A stretch of DNA of 64,000 nucleotides from Nitrospira sp. (GCA_018242765.1 JAFEBH010000025.1:1-64000); one strand, 5' to 3'; shown: positions 52,279 through 61,989, counted from the stretch's first letter. The notes: generated from the letters alone by a model not told the origin. Made by a program: numbers and translations.

Positions 52279-52413
52279 CTTAGGAACATTCGGAATGTCC
52301 TGTCAATCCAACCAGAGTGCGGATGGCGATGCAACCTGCTTGTCTGATGAAAAGCTGATGTGCTACAAGTACGTTTCAGATCCATCAGAGTTCTGACAGT
52401 ATGAGTAGAGGCT

Positions 52414-52857
52414 ATGAAGTTCTTTTTGTACGGCGATCTCCTCAATCCATCACAACTTCAGCGACGGGCTCCGGAACATAAGTTTCTGTACCGTGCTACT
52501 CTGTCGGATCATACTGTCAGGTTTTGTCGATGGTCATCGCAATGGCGCTGCGGACTTGCCAGTGTTGTCCCTTCGCAGGGTGAACAAGCCTGGGGCGGTG
52601 TGTTCGAGTTAACGGATGAAGATGTGAACAGCATGGATCAGTTTGAGCAAGATGTGCCTCAGGGTGCCTACCGCCATCTCCAGGTAACGGTCTTAACTGA
52701 GGCAGGAGAAAAAGAGCTGGTCACCACCTATGCCGCCAACCCAATCGGGAAGTTTAGGCCAAAAGATCACTACCTCGATTGGGTACTCAAAGGGCTCAAA
52801 CAGTGGAAGTTTCCAGACAGTGTCATCCAGGAATGGGAGTCCTATAGGCCGAGGTAA
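52414..52857 (+). CDS. gamma-glutamylcyclotransferase-like (AIG2/GGCT) protein
   Basis: This 147-residue protein starts F-F-L-Y-G-D-L-L-N-P, the nucleotide-like binding loop of the GGCT/AIG2 fold (usually YGxL), and has A-W-G-G-V-F-E-L-T-D-E-D with the acidic residue. Such proteins cleave gamma-glutamyl bonds or act on gamma-glutamylamines. The usual Y-G-x-L is varied only slightly (Y-G-D-L). Its genomic neighbours give no pathway. Confidence 0.75.
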   Translation: MKFFLYGDLLNPSQLQRRAPEHKFLYRATLSDHTVRFCRWSSQWRCGLASVVPSQGEQAWGGVFELTDEDVNSMDQFEQDVPQGAYRHLQVTVLTEAGEKELVTTYAANPIGKFRPKDHYLDWVLKGLKQWKFPDSVIQEWESYRPR

Positions 52858-52967
52858 CACAAGACTCTACAGCTCAAAGCATTCCCTTATCAACCACAGA
52901 TGGATCTTAGATTTGAGCCAGCGGCTGATCCGTGATAGCGGGTGGCTCAGCATACATTGAGGAGACT

Positions 52968-53294
52968 ATGCCAAAACCAAAATATCACATTCTTGTCTGT
53001 ACCAATTCTCGCCCCCCTGGTCATCCGAAGCCGTCATGTGGATCAGCTGGAGCAGCTCAACTGCTCATGGCGTTCAATATGGGCTTGATGCAGCGCTCTG
53101 TTCCGCCAGGGCAGGTCTTGGTAAGTGCCACCGGCTGCCTTGGGCCTTGCGAACAAGGACCGACGGTGGTTGTCTACCCCGATAACACTTGGTACTCCAA
53201 AGTCACAGAAGCGGATGTCGCCACGATTCTCGATGAACACGTGACGAAGGGCGCACCAGCTGCTAAACTCAACCCCGATGCAGTGTGGAAATAG
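52968..53294 (+). CDS. thioredoxin-like [2Fe-2S] ferredoxin
   Basis: This 108-residue protein has the thioredoxin-like ferredoxin pattern: H-I-L-V-C-T-N, P-S-C-G near residue 24, and S-A-T-G-C-L-G-P-C-E-Q-G-P-T with the two later cluster cysteines. It should carry electrons. I chose ATG 52968 because the conserved domain begins there, with GAGGAG upstream at 52959-52964; the frame is open from 52932. It lies between a GGCT-like gene and moaB. Confidence 0.83.
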   Translation: MPKPKYHILVCTNSRPPGHPKPSCGSAGAAQLLMAFNMGLMQRSVPPGQVLVSATGCLGPCEQGPTVVVYPDNTWYSKVTEADVATILDEHVTKGAPAAKLNPDAVWK

Positions 53295-53362
53295 CGATCA
53301 GCAGAAACTGACGACACGTAACTGTTGCAAGTGGTAAGTGAAAACGTGACGGATCTTCTATA

Positions 53363-53875
53363 ATGACGGCACCGACGGTTCACGAACATAAAGCCTACGC
53401 ACCCCGCTCGATTGGGTGCATGATTATTACCTGCAGTGATACCCGTACAGCCGATACAGACAACAGCGGCCAGCTGATTCAAAAGCTCCTCAAAGACCAG
53501 GGCCATACAGTTGTCGGATATCATCTCGTGAAGGATGATCCAGCACAGATCCAACTCTGGATCGCCAGGACCGTGACCAACGAGGCCGTTCAAGCGCTGA
53601 TCATCAACGGAGGGACAGGGGTTTCGAGGCGGGACACCACATTCGAAGCTGTCGATGCGATGTTAGAGAAGCGACTGCCGGGATTCGGAGAACTCTTTCG
53701 GCTATTGACCTACCAAGAAATAGGGTCGCCTGCCATCATGAGCCGAGCGACCGCCGGCGTTATCAAAGGGCGGGTCCTCTTTTCTGTCCCTGGTTCTGAA
53801 AATGCCGTCCGTATGGCCATGGAAAAGCTCATCTTGCCGGAACTCGGCCACGTGGTGCAGCAGCTCGCAAAATGA
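53363..53875 (+). CDS. moaB: molybdenum cofactor biosynthesis protein B
   Basis: This 170-residue protein of the MoaB/Mog fold adenylylates molybdopterin or binds it. I-T-C-S-D-T-R, I-I-N-G-G-T-G-V-S-R-R-D-T-T and P-G-S-E-N-A-V are the family motifs. It is present as a lone gene; other moa genes are outside the window. Nitrospira-type organisms use a molybdenum nitrite oxidoreductase, which fits but does not prove a need for it. Confidence 0.92.
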   Translation: MTAPTVHEHKAYAPRSIGCMIITCSDTRTADTDNSGQLIQKLLKDQGHTVVGYHLVKDDPAQIQLWIARTVTNEAVQALIINGGTGVSRRDTTFEAVDAMLEKRLPGFGELFRLLTYQEIGSPAIMSRATAGVIKGRVLFSVPGSENAVRMAMEKLILPELGHVVQQLAK

Positions 53876-53949
53876 GTGCTGAATCTTGCGGGCAACATGC
53901 TTGTCTATTGAAATCGATCAGCACTCATATCCCAGCATTCAACACTTTT

Positions 53950-54384
53950 CTAGTCCTGTGTGATTTTGGGCTCCTCGTAGGATAGCTCAGTGGAGATTTT
54001 TGACTGCGCGTATCGTTTATAAAACGACAACACGTCACGTACAGAAATCACACCGGTGAGCTCGCCGTTCTTGGTCACGCCAAGATGGCGTACCCCGAGA
54101 TCTGCCATCATAGCCTGTGCGTCATCGATAGACTCACTTCCCTCGATCGTGCACACCGGAGCCGTCATAATTTTTTCGACAGTCAGTCTCCCCAAGGGCT
54201 TTCCGGATGCGACAGCCCGCCTCACAATATCGGTATCCGTCACGATCCCAACGAACTGCTTTCCTTTCTTGATGAACAACGATCCGACTCGCGCCTGACG
54301 CATCGTTTTGGCGGCACTCGCGATGGATGCCTTAAGCCCGATCGATTTAGGGCGTTTAGTCATAATCTGTGCGACTGTGGACAT
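53950..54384 (-). CDS. CBS-domain pair protein
   Basis: This 144-residue protein has two CBS motifs: G-S-L-F-I-K-K-G-K-Q-F-V-G-I-V-T-D-T-D (about 33-52) and L-G-V-T-K-N-G-E-L-T-G-V-I-S-V-R-D (about 98-114). It resembles the CBS gene at 13566-13961 in layout, so they are paralogues. AAGGAGG lies six nucleotides before ATG. Ligand is unknown, probably an adenine nucleotide. Confidence 0.9.
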   Translation of the reverse strand: MSTVAQIMTKRPKSIGLKASIASAAKTMRQARVGSLFIKKGKQFVGIVTDTDIVRRAVASGKPLGRLTVEKIMTAPVCTIEGSESIDDAQAMMADLGVRHLGVTKNGELTGVISVRDVLSFYKRYAQSKISTELSYEEPKITQD

Positions 54385-54639
54385 GACTTCCTCCTTGATT
54401 GACGGATGAGGTTACAAGGAATGAACGCCGGCTACGTTCAGGTTGCTTTCAGTCATGGTAGCACAGAATATGTGGGGAGCTCAAAACAGGCGGCAGGAAG
54501 AGTGGATTTCACGCATCGCGATATGTGAAGCCATCAAGTCGAAGGTTGCTGAAAAGCGACACGAGAGCGCCGTCAGACCTGAATAATATCGGTGTCAGAA
54601 AACTGAAGCAGAAGAATCCACGGGGCACTCAGCGCCTTG

Positions 54640-55569
54640 TTAGAACCTGAGTGTGCCTTCAATGACCATCACACAATGCCCACCGACCTTCACTCCTTGA
54701 ATGACATCGTCGTCAGACTCCACCTGGACGAGAATCCGTGAAGGCCGGTCAATCTCGTAGCCTTGCTCGACGAGAATATCGGTAGTGGGTCCGACGTCAG
54801 CAATCCCGTGGTGAACCAAGTAGGCCCCCAAGGCACCAGCCGCACTCCCTGTTGCAGGATCCTCCAAGATGCCGATTTTCGGTGCAAACATCCGTGCATG
54901 GACTGAGGCGAACGATTCGACCGTCACAGTCGTGAAGACCATGATCCCGTTGGCGCCAAATCGTTCGCAGATAGCGGTGATCGCGGATGCGTCCGGGATG
55001 ATCGAGCGCACAGCCGTGAGGGTCCTCACCGGAACGATCAACACCGGCAAGCCCGTGGAGACGACCTGAAGTTCCCAATTGGTTTCGACAACTCCGGGTT
55101 TTGGTAAACCGAGGGCCTGACCGATCGAATAGACTTCGTCAACCGCCGTGATAGGATCGAGAAACTCCGGCTTGGGTTGAGACATGACGACACGTACCAC
55201 TCGTGCCTGCTCACTGTGCACTTCAACGGGAAATACGCCGATATTGCATTCCTGCATGAGACAGGTGACACCTTCCGTTAGCGCAATCCGTTTCAGATGA
55301 GCCAGTATATAAAACGTTCCCAGCACCGGATGGCCCGCAAAGGGGATCTCCTGTGCTGGAGTAAAGATGCGCAATCGTGCCACTGCGGCAGGATCTGACG
55401 GTGGAAACACAAACACCGTTTCCGAGAGGTTCATCTCTCGAGCGATCTGTTGGAGTTCATCATCCGTGAGCCCTTCGGCATCAGGAAACACCGCAACAGG
55501 GTTCCCACCGAACGGTTGAGCCGTAAACACGTCTGCTTGATAGAACTTGAGTGTTCGTTGTTCGGCCAT
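54640..55569 (-). CDS. PhzF-family isomerase
   Basis: This 309-residue protein has F-Y-Q-A-D-V-F-T, the early acid E in L-S-E-T-V-F-V-F near residue 47, and F-A-G-H-P-V-L-G-T near 72, plus D-P-A-T-G-S-A-A-G near 245. The family includes phenazine and diaminopimelate-epimerase-fold isomerases, mostly of unknown substrate. ATG 55569 is supported by AGGAGGAGGC directly before it. No phenazine genes are nearby, so the real substrate is open. Confidence 0.88.
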   Translation of the reverse strand: MAEQRTLKFYQADVFTAQPFGGNPVAVFPDAEGLTDDELQQIAREMNLSETVFVFPPSDPAAVARLRIFTPAQEIPFAGHPVLGTFYILAHLKRIALTEGVTCLMQECNIGVFPVEVHSEQARVVRVVMSQPKPEFLDPITAVDEVYSIGQALGLPKPGVVETNWELQVVSTGLPVLIVPVRTLTAVRSIIPDASAITAICERFGANGIMVFTTVTVESFASVHARMFAPKIGILEDPATGSAAGALGAYLVHHGIADVGPTTDILVEQGYEIDRPSRILVQVESDDDVIQGVKVGGHCVMVIEGTLRF

Positions 55570-55671
55570 GCCTCCTCCTGAAATCATCTCGATCACACCG
55601 AGAGCCTAGTTCTTTCCGTAATTATCGGCACTATGATTGACAGAATATACCTGCTTTGGCACACTCCGTCG

Positions 55672-55929
55672 ATGGATTCACTCACTGAGCAAGACATCGC
55701 CCATGCCTTAGACGTATTGGGCCTCACTCACCCCTTCACGGTAGAAGACCTTGAACGGGCCAAGCGTGTCCAGCTTTATACCTGGAACCCAGCCCGCTAT
55801 GCAGGCCTCACCAACAATCCTAGTCAATATACACAAGAGTTTCGGAAAGCAGAAGAAATGACCAGAACTGTTGAGGCCGCCTACGCGTTGATTTCCACGG
55901 TGTTCATCCCGGACGACTCCGACCAATAG
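55672..55929 (+). CDS. small protein with a degenerate J-domain look
   Basis: I do not recognise this 85-residue protein (98 if it begins at ATG 55633). T-V-E-D-L-E-R-A-K-R followed by A-A-Y-A-L-I recalls the helix pattern of DnaJ J-domains, but the diagnostic H-P-D is missing (W-N-P-A-R in that place). It is divergent from PhzF and convergent with the radical SAM gene. Real gene status rests on codon pattern and position only. Confidence 0.55.
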   Translation: MDSLTEQDIAHALDVLGLTHPFTVEDLERAKRVQLYTWNPARYAGLTNNPSQYTQEFRKAEEMTRTVEAAYALISTVFIPDDSDQ

Positions 55930-55988
55930 GCGTCGGGAAATCGGCAGACAGACTCTCGCCTCACACATCACATCACGCGCATTACTGA

Positions 55989-57935
55989 CTAATTCGCCTC
56001 GTGACTGGTCACACGCGACATCCCTTCATCGCCCTGTGACTGTGCGACTGGCCAGGTAATCAAGCCGGAAACCCCGTCTGCTGATCCCACCGGTTGCGTC
56101 TGCTGCGCGTAGATCTGCGGCAACTGGTTGGTTCCGAATTTTGAAATGTAGAGAAAGACATGCTCGCGTGAGTTCACCCGCACAGCCCAGGGGTGAAAAT
56201 CCTGCTTGTAGAATTCTTCGCAGAGTTGCATCGCATCGAGACAAGACAAGGTACTGGGGTCATTCAAGGTGTAATAGTAATCGAGTGGGAGATCGTACTC
56301 TTCCTGTTTGTGGATCGTAATCCCAAATTTCTCAGGATGACGCACCATCGGCGTATGGCGATAGGCGACAAAGTAGAACAGTTCCAGTGAGTGAATCACA
56401 GGCTGATTCTCCAGGACGAACTGGCGAGTCTCCATCGCCTCCTCGAACGTTTCACCTGGGAACCCGTAGAAGGCCATGACATGGTTCCAAATCCCCGATT
56501 GGGCCGCCATCTGAAGATTGCGCTGGATCACGCTCTTCTTGGCATGCTTGTCCATGAGGTTCAACACTCGTTCGTTCGCCGACTCCATCCCATAATAGAG
56601 CGTGCAGCAGCCGGCTTTGGCCGCAAGGTCCCACATGGCCTGGTCTTGCAGAGTCTCTTCGAATCGAATGAGTGTCGTCCACTTGATCCCGGCTTGTTGG
56701 TCGACCAAAAGTTGGGAGATTTTCTTGAAGAGCGCCGGTGGGTAGGATTCGTCACTGAACAAAAAGTGTCGGCAGTGGTACTTATCCCGTAGCGCCTTGA
56801 TCTGATCAACGACCAGCTGGGCCGGCATGCCCCGATACTGATCGAAGTAACCTTGGCCGTGGTCGCAGAATGTACAACGTCCCCAATAACAGCCACGTGT
56901 CGCGAGGTAGGGAATGATCAGCTCAGGAACGAAATATCGATCCAGCGGCATTCCATCAAAGTCCGGCAGCGGCAGGGCGGTTGTCTTCTCTGTGTAGACT
57001 TCAGGATTTCGATGCAGACCTGAGGTGTCGCGATAAATCAAGTTAGGCACGGACACGAGCGGTCGCTGTCCGTTCAACGCTTCAATGAGCCACAGCAGCG
57101 CATGCTCACCCTCATAGAGAATGGCTGAGTCGAACACCTCTGTAAAGAATCGTTCGTGATACGTCAGGTCTTCTTGAAGACGTGTGATGACATTGCCACC
57201 AACCACGACATGGGTATGCGGGAATGATTCCTTGATCAACTTGGCAAACGTGAGCCCGGCCAACAACTGCATCTGCGTGCCAATGGAGATGCCGATGACA
57301 TCAGGCTGCTCTTTAGCCACTTCCGGGAGGACCAGCTGGTTGCAGAGATCCCGATAGACATTCACCTGTTCGTCTTCCAAACAGGCGAACACTTCCTTCG
57401 AAACGCCAGGTCGATAGCCGAGGTTACTTTCCATCGGATAAAAGACGAGCGATGCGGGATAATAGGCAGCGGAGATATACACCATCGTCTCACGGAAGGT
57501 ATTGAGGGCCCCTTCCAACAAGTCCGCATCGTAGAACCGCTCGCCACGGACGATTTGCTTGGCGTCTTCAGCCCGATCCGCAAGATCGAACAGGTCGCGT
57601 GCATAGGCCTGCTCGACGACAGCCAGCTGGTTCATCTCCCGTTCAGTAAGAGCACCCGCCTTCTCTTTCTCTTGGAGCATCTTCAGCTGCATTCCCAACC
57701 GAGCCTTCACCCAGATCAGGAACTCCATGCTGAAGAAGTGGTCCCACATCCCAATATTGATATCGCGCTGGATGACCGTATGCCCTGCTTCGCGCAGTAC
57801 GGCAGTCAGAGAAGGCAGCGCAAGGTACGGAGCCGTCGGCACCCACTCAGGCGGGAAGAGCAGCATAACTTTTGACTTTTTCCGATCGGCTTTGGCCAAT
57901 GGAGCGAGGCCGTCTATTTGAAGCAGTGTAGGCAT
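55989..57935 (-). CDS. B12-binding radical SAM protein, paralogue 1
   Basis: This 648-residue protein starts with L-L-F-P-P-E-W-V-P-T-A-P-Y-L, followed by a cobalamin-binding-like region (about 25-290, D-V-I-G-I-S-I-G-T-Q-M). The radical SAM motif is G-C-Y-W-G-R-C-T-F-C-D-H near residue 347, spaced CX4CX2C rather than CX3CX2C. It probably performs a methylation or other radical reaction on an unknown substrate. I placed the start at ATG 57935, where the conserved part begins; the open frame reaches 58028. It is directly downstream of a close paralogue. Confidence 0.85.
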   Translation of the reverse strand: MPTLLQIDGLAPLAKADRKKSKVMLLFPPEWVPTAPYLALPSLTAVLREAGHTVIQRDINIGMWDHFFSMEFLIWVKARLGMQLKMLQEKEKAGALTEREMNQLAVVEQAYARDLFDLADRAEDAKQIVRGERFYDADLLEGALNTFRETMVYISAAYYPASLVFYPMESNLGYRPGVSKEVFACLEDEQVNVYRDLCNQLVLPEVAKEQPDVIGISIGTQMQLLAGLTFAKLIKESFPHTHVVVGGNVITRLQEDLTYHERFFTEVFDSAILYEGEHALLWLIEALNGQRPLVSVPNLIYRDTSGLHRNPEVYTEKTTALPLPDFDGMPLDRYFVPELIIPYLATRGCYWGRCTFCDHGQGYFDQYRGMPAQLVVDQIKALRDKYHCRHFLFSDESYPPALFKKISQLLVDQQAGIKWTTLIRFEETLQDQAMWDLAAKAGCCTLYYGMESANERVLNLMDKHAKKSVIQRNLQMAAQSGIWNHVMAFYGFPGETFEEAMETRQFVLENQPVIHSLELFYFVAYRHTPMVRHPEKFGITIHKQEEYDLPLDYYYTLNDPSTLSCLDAMQLCEEFYKQDFHPWAVRVNSREHVFLYISKFGTNQLPQIYAQQTQPVGSADGVSGLITWPVAQSQGDEGMSRVTSHEAN

Positions 57936-57945
57936 TGTTATGCTT

Positions 57946-58044
57946 GCGTTGTTTCGAGTTACGAGTTTTGTGTTTCGTGTTTTACGAGTTGACCAAATGC
58001 TCCAATTCCAATCCGAAACTCGGAACACGAAACCCGCAACGGAC
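57946..58044. repeat. AT-rich imperfect inverted repeat between the radical SAM paralogues
   Basis: The left arm (about 57947-57974) and right arm (about 58014-58040) share words such as tttcg, gagtt and cgtgtt in opposite orientation, with about 17 of 20 bases matching over the core. The two arms are separated by about 40 bp. It falls in the spacer before the paralogue 1 start and beside the paralogue 2 stop. Confidence 0.55.
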
Positions 58045-58048
58045 CACC

Positions 58049-59947
58049 CTACATTTTTCCTGCTAGCGTCGTCGTCACGCCGACAGTTTTCAGCGACCCA
58101 TACTGTATATCTGACAACTTACCTAAACCAAATCTTGAAATATAGAGAAAGATATATTCGCGCGTGTAAAGCCGCAGATCCCAACCCGGATTGTGCTTCC
58201 GTTCGAACTGTTCGAATACTCGCTCCGCCTCCTCGATGCTCATCCCGTTTTTCACGGTGTAGTAATAATCGAGGGCCAAATCCCACTCGGGATTTTTGTA
58301 GGCCGTCACGCCCCACTTCTCAGGATGCTTCGCCACCGGATTGTGCCGTCCAAGATCGAAGGTCCCGAACCCGAGCGAATGCACATGGTCTTTATTCTGC
58401 TCAAGAAACTGCACCGACTGCCAGGCCTCTTCTTTCGTCTCACCAGGGAAACCAAAGAAGCCCATACAGTGGTTCCAGATCCCCGCCTCTGCCGTCAGCT
58501 TGAGATGCTTCGTCATCACCTCCGCTGTCGTCGCTTTGTCCATCAGTTGCAGCACTCGCTCCACGCCTGATTCATAGCCGAAATGGAGATACTTACAGCC
58601 AGACTTCTTCGCATCCTGCCAGACAGTTTCCTCAAGCAAACTCTTCTCAAACCGCATATGCGTTGTCCAGGTGATGCCCATCTGGCTGTCAATCAACCCA
58701 CGCGTGAGCTTGCGGAACAGAGCCGGCGGATAGGACTCGTCGGTAAAATGAAAATGCGTCGCGCCATATTTGTCACGAAGATACTTGATATCCGTAAGGG
58801 CATCCTGGATCTTTTTGGACCGGTAGCCGGCCGTGTAGCCTTCGCCGTGATCGCAGAATTCGCAGCGCCCCCAGTAGCATCCGCGCGTCGCCAGATAGGG
58901 CAGAATCCTCGTCGGAACAAAATATTTCCCCAGTGGTAAGCCATCGAAGTCCGGTGGCGGCAGCGTCGCGAGATCTTCGGCATAGCTCGTCGGTGACGTA
59001 TGGACCCCGGTCCCATCCTTGTAGAGCGTGTTAGGGACTTCAGCCAGACTGCGCTTTGCCCCCACCGCCGACACCAGTTGCACAAACGCCGTCTCCCCTT
59101 CATAGACCACCGCACTGTCGAAGTATTGAAACAACGGCGACTGGGGCAACACATCGCGCAGTCGCGTCACGGTATTGCCACCGATCGTGACATGGATATG
59201 AGGAAAATGCTGCTTGATGAGGGCGCAGAACGTCATGGTCGAGAACATCTGCTGTTGCAGGACGATCGAAATGCCGATCACGTCCGGCTGCTCATGCTCA
59301 ATCGCCGGCTTCACCAGATGATCGAATACATCGCGGTAGATATTCACCTGTGTATCATTCACCGCATCCATGACTTCCGACGAGACATAGACCTTGTACG
59401 AGAGGTCCGTCTCCATCGGCGGCATGCAAATCCGCGCAGGGAAATAGACCATCGAGACCACCGACATTACTTCACGAAAGACTTGAAGTGACCATTCTAA
59501 CTTATTAATATCATAGAACTCTTCACTTCTTATGGTGCGCTTTGCCTCTTCTGCGTCTTTGATCAACTTTTCCATTCGAGGACGGGTCACATCGCAGAGC
59601 GCCAGCTGCACGTCCATCTCAGATTCACTCAGCTCTCGCTTCCTTGCAAGCTTCCGGAGACGGTCAAGTTGCTGTGGCACCCGACGCAGGACCTTTTTCA
59701 AAAAGTCCTCGCTGAAGTACCAGTCCCACATCTCACAGTTGATGTCCTTTTGAATAACTGAATGGCCGGCTTGGCGAAGAACAGCGGTGAGGGATGGTAA
59801 GGAAAGGTACGGCTCAGAGGGAAACCAATCAGGCGGGAAGATCAGCATCACCTTCATCTTCCGGCCACTGGTCTCCTCAAACTGCTGGCGGTTGAGAAGG
59901 ATCAGCTCCTTGGACGCGCGGTTGCCCTTCGAATACTCGATCTTCAT
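58049..59947 (-). CDS. B12-binding radical SAM protein, paralogue 2
   Basis: This 632-residue protein has V-M-L-I-F-P-P-D-W-F-P-S-E-P-Y-L near residue 33, the cobalamin-binding region up to about 300, and G-C-Y-W-G-R-C-E-F-C-D-H-G near 353 for the [4Fe-4S] cluster. L-P-L-G-K-Y-F-V-P-T-R-I-L-P-Y-L-A-T-R-G precedes the motif. It parallels paralogue 1 closely (PSLTAVLRxAGH, DGxPLxxYFVP) but has its own extra N-terminal stretch. Together the two may act on related substrates or as a heterodimer. A substrate cannot be named. Confidence 0.87.
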   Translation of the reverse strand: MKIEYSKGNRASKELILLNRQQFEETSGRKMKVMLIFPPDWFPSEPYLSLPSLTAVLRQAGHSVIQKDINCEMWDWYFSEDFLKKVLRRVPQQLDRLRKLARKRELSESEMDVQLALCDVTRPRMEKLIKDAEEAKRTIRSEEFYDINKLEWSLQVFREVMSVVSMVYFPARICMPPMETDLSYKVYVSSEVMDAVNDTQVNIYRDVFDHLVKPAIEHEQPDVIGISIVLQQQMFSTMTFCALIKQHFPHIHVTIGGNTVTRLRDVLPQSPLFQYFDSAVVYEGETAFVQLVSAVGAKRSLAEVPNTLYKDGTGVHTSPTSYAEDLATLPPPDFDGLPLGKYFVPTRILPYLATRGCYWGRCEFCDHGEGYTAGYRSKKIQDALTDIKYLRDKYGATHFHFTDESYPPALFRKLTRGLIDSQMGITWTTHMRFEKSLLEETVWQDAKKSGCKYLHFGYESGVERVLQLMDKATTAEVMTKHLKLTAEAGIWNHCMGFFGFPGETKEEAWQSVQFLEQNKDHVHSLGFGTFDLGRHNPVAKHPEKWGVTAYKNPEWDLALDYYYTVKNGMSIEEAERVFEQFERKHNPGWDLRLYTREYIFLYISRFGLGKLSDIQYGSLKTVGVTTTLAGKM

Positions 59948-60463
59948 GAAGAACAGGCTCTTCCTTCTCTAGACGAATAAGCAACTGGAAACAGGAAAAA
60001 TGACAAGGAGTTGTATCGAAAAAGCATTGTACGAGGGCTAAAGATTGAGATGCAAGAGTGAGGATAGAGGTGCGTAGCTGAGGAGGCTATCGAAACTTGA
60101 ATCGCGCATAACTCAGGATTGAACGTTCCGTTTCGCCTTAGTCATCTCAACGGGCACCACGCCCTCCGAACCTACATTTCAGCACGCTCTGGGCACAGAT
60201 TAAGGATCAGATCTTGTATAGTGCATGACTCAAGAGTAACCATTCGGTCTTGCTTCAGCTAACCGCGCAGACACCACATCCCCTCGCTACCGTTCCTTAT
60301 TACACGAAGTTCTCCAAGCCCATTGACGACGGCAGTATATCGAAAGGCTATTGCCGGGTGACACCCCTACACGGGATAATATGCCCCTGAACGAAGAACA
60401 CACATTGGGTCGATCAGGCCACAACAATAGGCCCCTCTCCCCTGCGTATCTCTGCGGGAAAAA
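59948..60463. other. intergenic region with no recognised feature
   Basis: This 516-bp region lies between the divergent radical SAM and PilZ genes. It should hold both promoters. I see no conserved ORF or RNA structure that I can name. Confidence 0.5.
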
Positions 60464-60505
60464 ATGATGGGGCCCATTGATGGAAAGCAGGAGCGTCGAT
60501 CAGTC

Positions 60506-61456
60506 ATGAGTTTGAAGGTAGAGGAGCAGCGGACTGAACCCAGAGTTTCGGTTCAATTTCGCACGATGGTGTCGGGCTCCGTAGAGTCCGAAGGGACGGG
60601 AACCATTCTCGATCTATCAAAGAGTGGGTGCCGGCTGGAAAGCCAGCTCCTCATGTTGCCAGGCCTCTCGTTAGAACTGCGCATCGCTATACCCGGCTTG
60701 GAGTGGGCGCTGACGATTGATGGAGCTGATGTGCAGTGGGCGGACGAGGATCGCGCCGGGCTGGCGTTTGTTCGCATCAGAGAAACCGAACAGCAACGAC
60801 TCAGCGATGTGATAACAACTCTCCTCGCACGGAAGCCTGAGGACGGCAATGAAGAACAGGTCGAGCTGGTACCATTTGAGTTTCAAGGACTTGAAGCGGT
60901 GTTTTCGAAAGATCCTGAACTCGCCATCAGGAAGGGACTGGCGTGGTTCGCTCAAGACCCTGCGGAATTCCCCTCTCGAGGAGGAAGCTTGCTTAGCAGA
61001 GCGTTCCCCACCTGCACGCCAGAGTTGACGTCCAGGCTTGGCGAGTTGGTCAAAGGTGGCGACGACAGGGAGGCAGATTTCGCTCTCGCACTTCTTCAGA
61101 ACTATCTTGGTTCGACCTCCATTGATGGCGTCTTGAAAGAGATTGTGTCACGTTTTCCACATGACGATCGCAAAATGAGCAACGTTCGAACCTTTATCAA
61201 TAGTCTCGGTGTGGTCCTGCCCTCCGGTGAATTCGGACTTGCGGAAGCCTGGCAGGACAAGAAAGGCGCGCTGACGCGCTGGCTGACAGATGAGCGACTG
61301 GCGGTTACGGCCTTCGCCGAGCAACACATGGCCGAGCTCGATCACATGATTCTGGAAGAGCGTCGCCGTGTGGAGCTTGAGCGGGAACTGCGCGAGAGAA
61401 CCAGGCATGAGGACGAGTCAGGCCATGATCATGGCTACAGGCCGAAACCATTCTGA
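60506..61456 (+). CDS. PilZ-domain protein with long C-terminal extension
   Basis: This 316-residue protein starts with a PilZ domain (about 5-105): E-Q-R-T-E-P-R-V-S-V-Q-F with the RxxxR-type basic region, then I-L-D-L-S-K-S-G-C-R-L with the D-x-S-x-x-G motif, so it likely binds cyclic di-GMP. Residues 110-316 form a helical extension of unknown function, ending in a charged tail. The ATG at 60506 is chosen because the family begins there; an ATG at 60464 would add 14 residues and has a weak Shine-Dalgarno. The lipoprotein gene follows by 29 bp. Confidence 0.82.
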   Translation: MSLKVEEQRTEPRVSVQFRTMVSGSVESEGTGTILDLSKSGCRLESQLLMLPGLSLELRIAIPGLEWALTIDGADVQWADEDRAGLAFVRIRETEQQRLSDVITTLLARKPEDGNEEQVELVPFEFQGLEAVFSKDPELAIRKGLAWFAQDPAEFPSRGGSLLSRAFPTCTPELTSRLGELVKGGDDREADFALALLQNYLGSTSIDGVLKEIVSRFPHDDRKMSNVRTFINSLGVVLPSGEFGLAEAWQDKKGALTRWLTDERLAVTAFAEQHMAELDHMILEERRRVELERELRERTRHEDESGHDHGYRPKPF

Positions 61457-61485
61457 TCACGGGAGAAGATAGAGGGACGGTGGCT

Positions 61486-61989
61486 ATGCCTCACGTGACC
61501 CATATCAGCCTTTTCTCCTGTGTCCTCCTCGTCGCGTGTACATCTTGTGGAGCTCCGTACTATCAAACCAGTCAACCTCAAGGATATGGCGAAATACCGC
61601 CTGGAGAAGCCTGGGTCGCCGTGAATAGCGTGTACCAATCCCCATCCCGCGAAATGGTCTACTACGATCCCAAGACAATTCACCGAAACGGAACTCGCGT
61701 GACGCTGTGGCAGTTGACAGACTATAAGATGATGCAAGGCAATGCGCCGTTTGGGATGTTCATGATGAGTCCTCACCGGTTTTTCTCGACAAAGAGTCAC
61801 AAAGAATTTGACTGCGCTCACAATCGTGTTCGGCTCTTGGCCTCTTCAGAATTCTCTCAGCATATGGGTACTGGAACTCACAACACAGTAGTAGTCGAAC
61901 AAGGCGATGGACAGCCGGTTGAGCTCGGCACTATCAACCAGGCGTTATGGGACGTGGCCTGTGGCGTGGCCGCGCTCCGCAAGGATTGA
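61486..61989 (+). CDS. putative lipoprotein, surface-adhesin E-like domain
   Basis: This 167-residue protein has a lipoprotein-like signal (L-L-V-A-C, with further Cys at C-T-S-C). The body shows W-Q-L-T-D-Y-K, S-H-K-E-F-D-C-A-x-x-R and A-L-W-D-V-A-C-G near the C-terminus, resembling the surface-adhesin E-type domain of small exported proteins. Two conserved Cys (F-D-C-A and V-A-C-G) may form a disulfide. I chose ATG 61486, preceded by GAGGG, over a GTG at 61480. Confidence 0.72.
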   Translation: MPHVTHISLFSCVLLVACTSCGAPYYQTSQPQGYGEIPPGEAWVAVNSVYQSPSREMVYYDPKTIHRNGTRVTLWQLTDYKMMQGNAPFGMFMMSPHRFFSTKSHKEFDCAHNRVRLLASSEFSQHMGTGTHNTVVVEQGDGQPVELGTINQALWDVACGVAALRKD

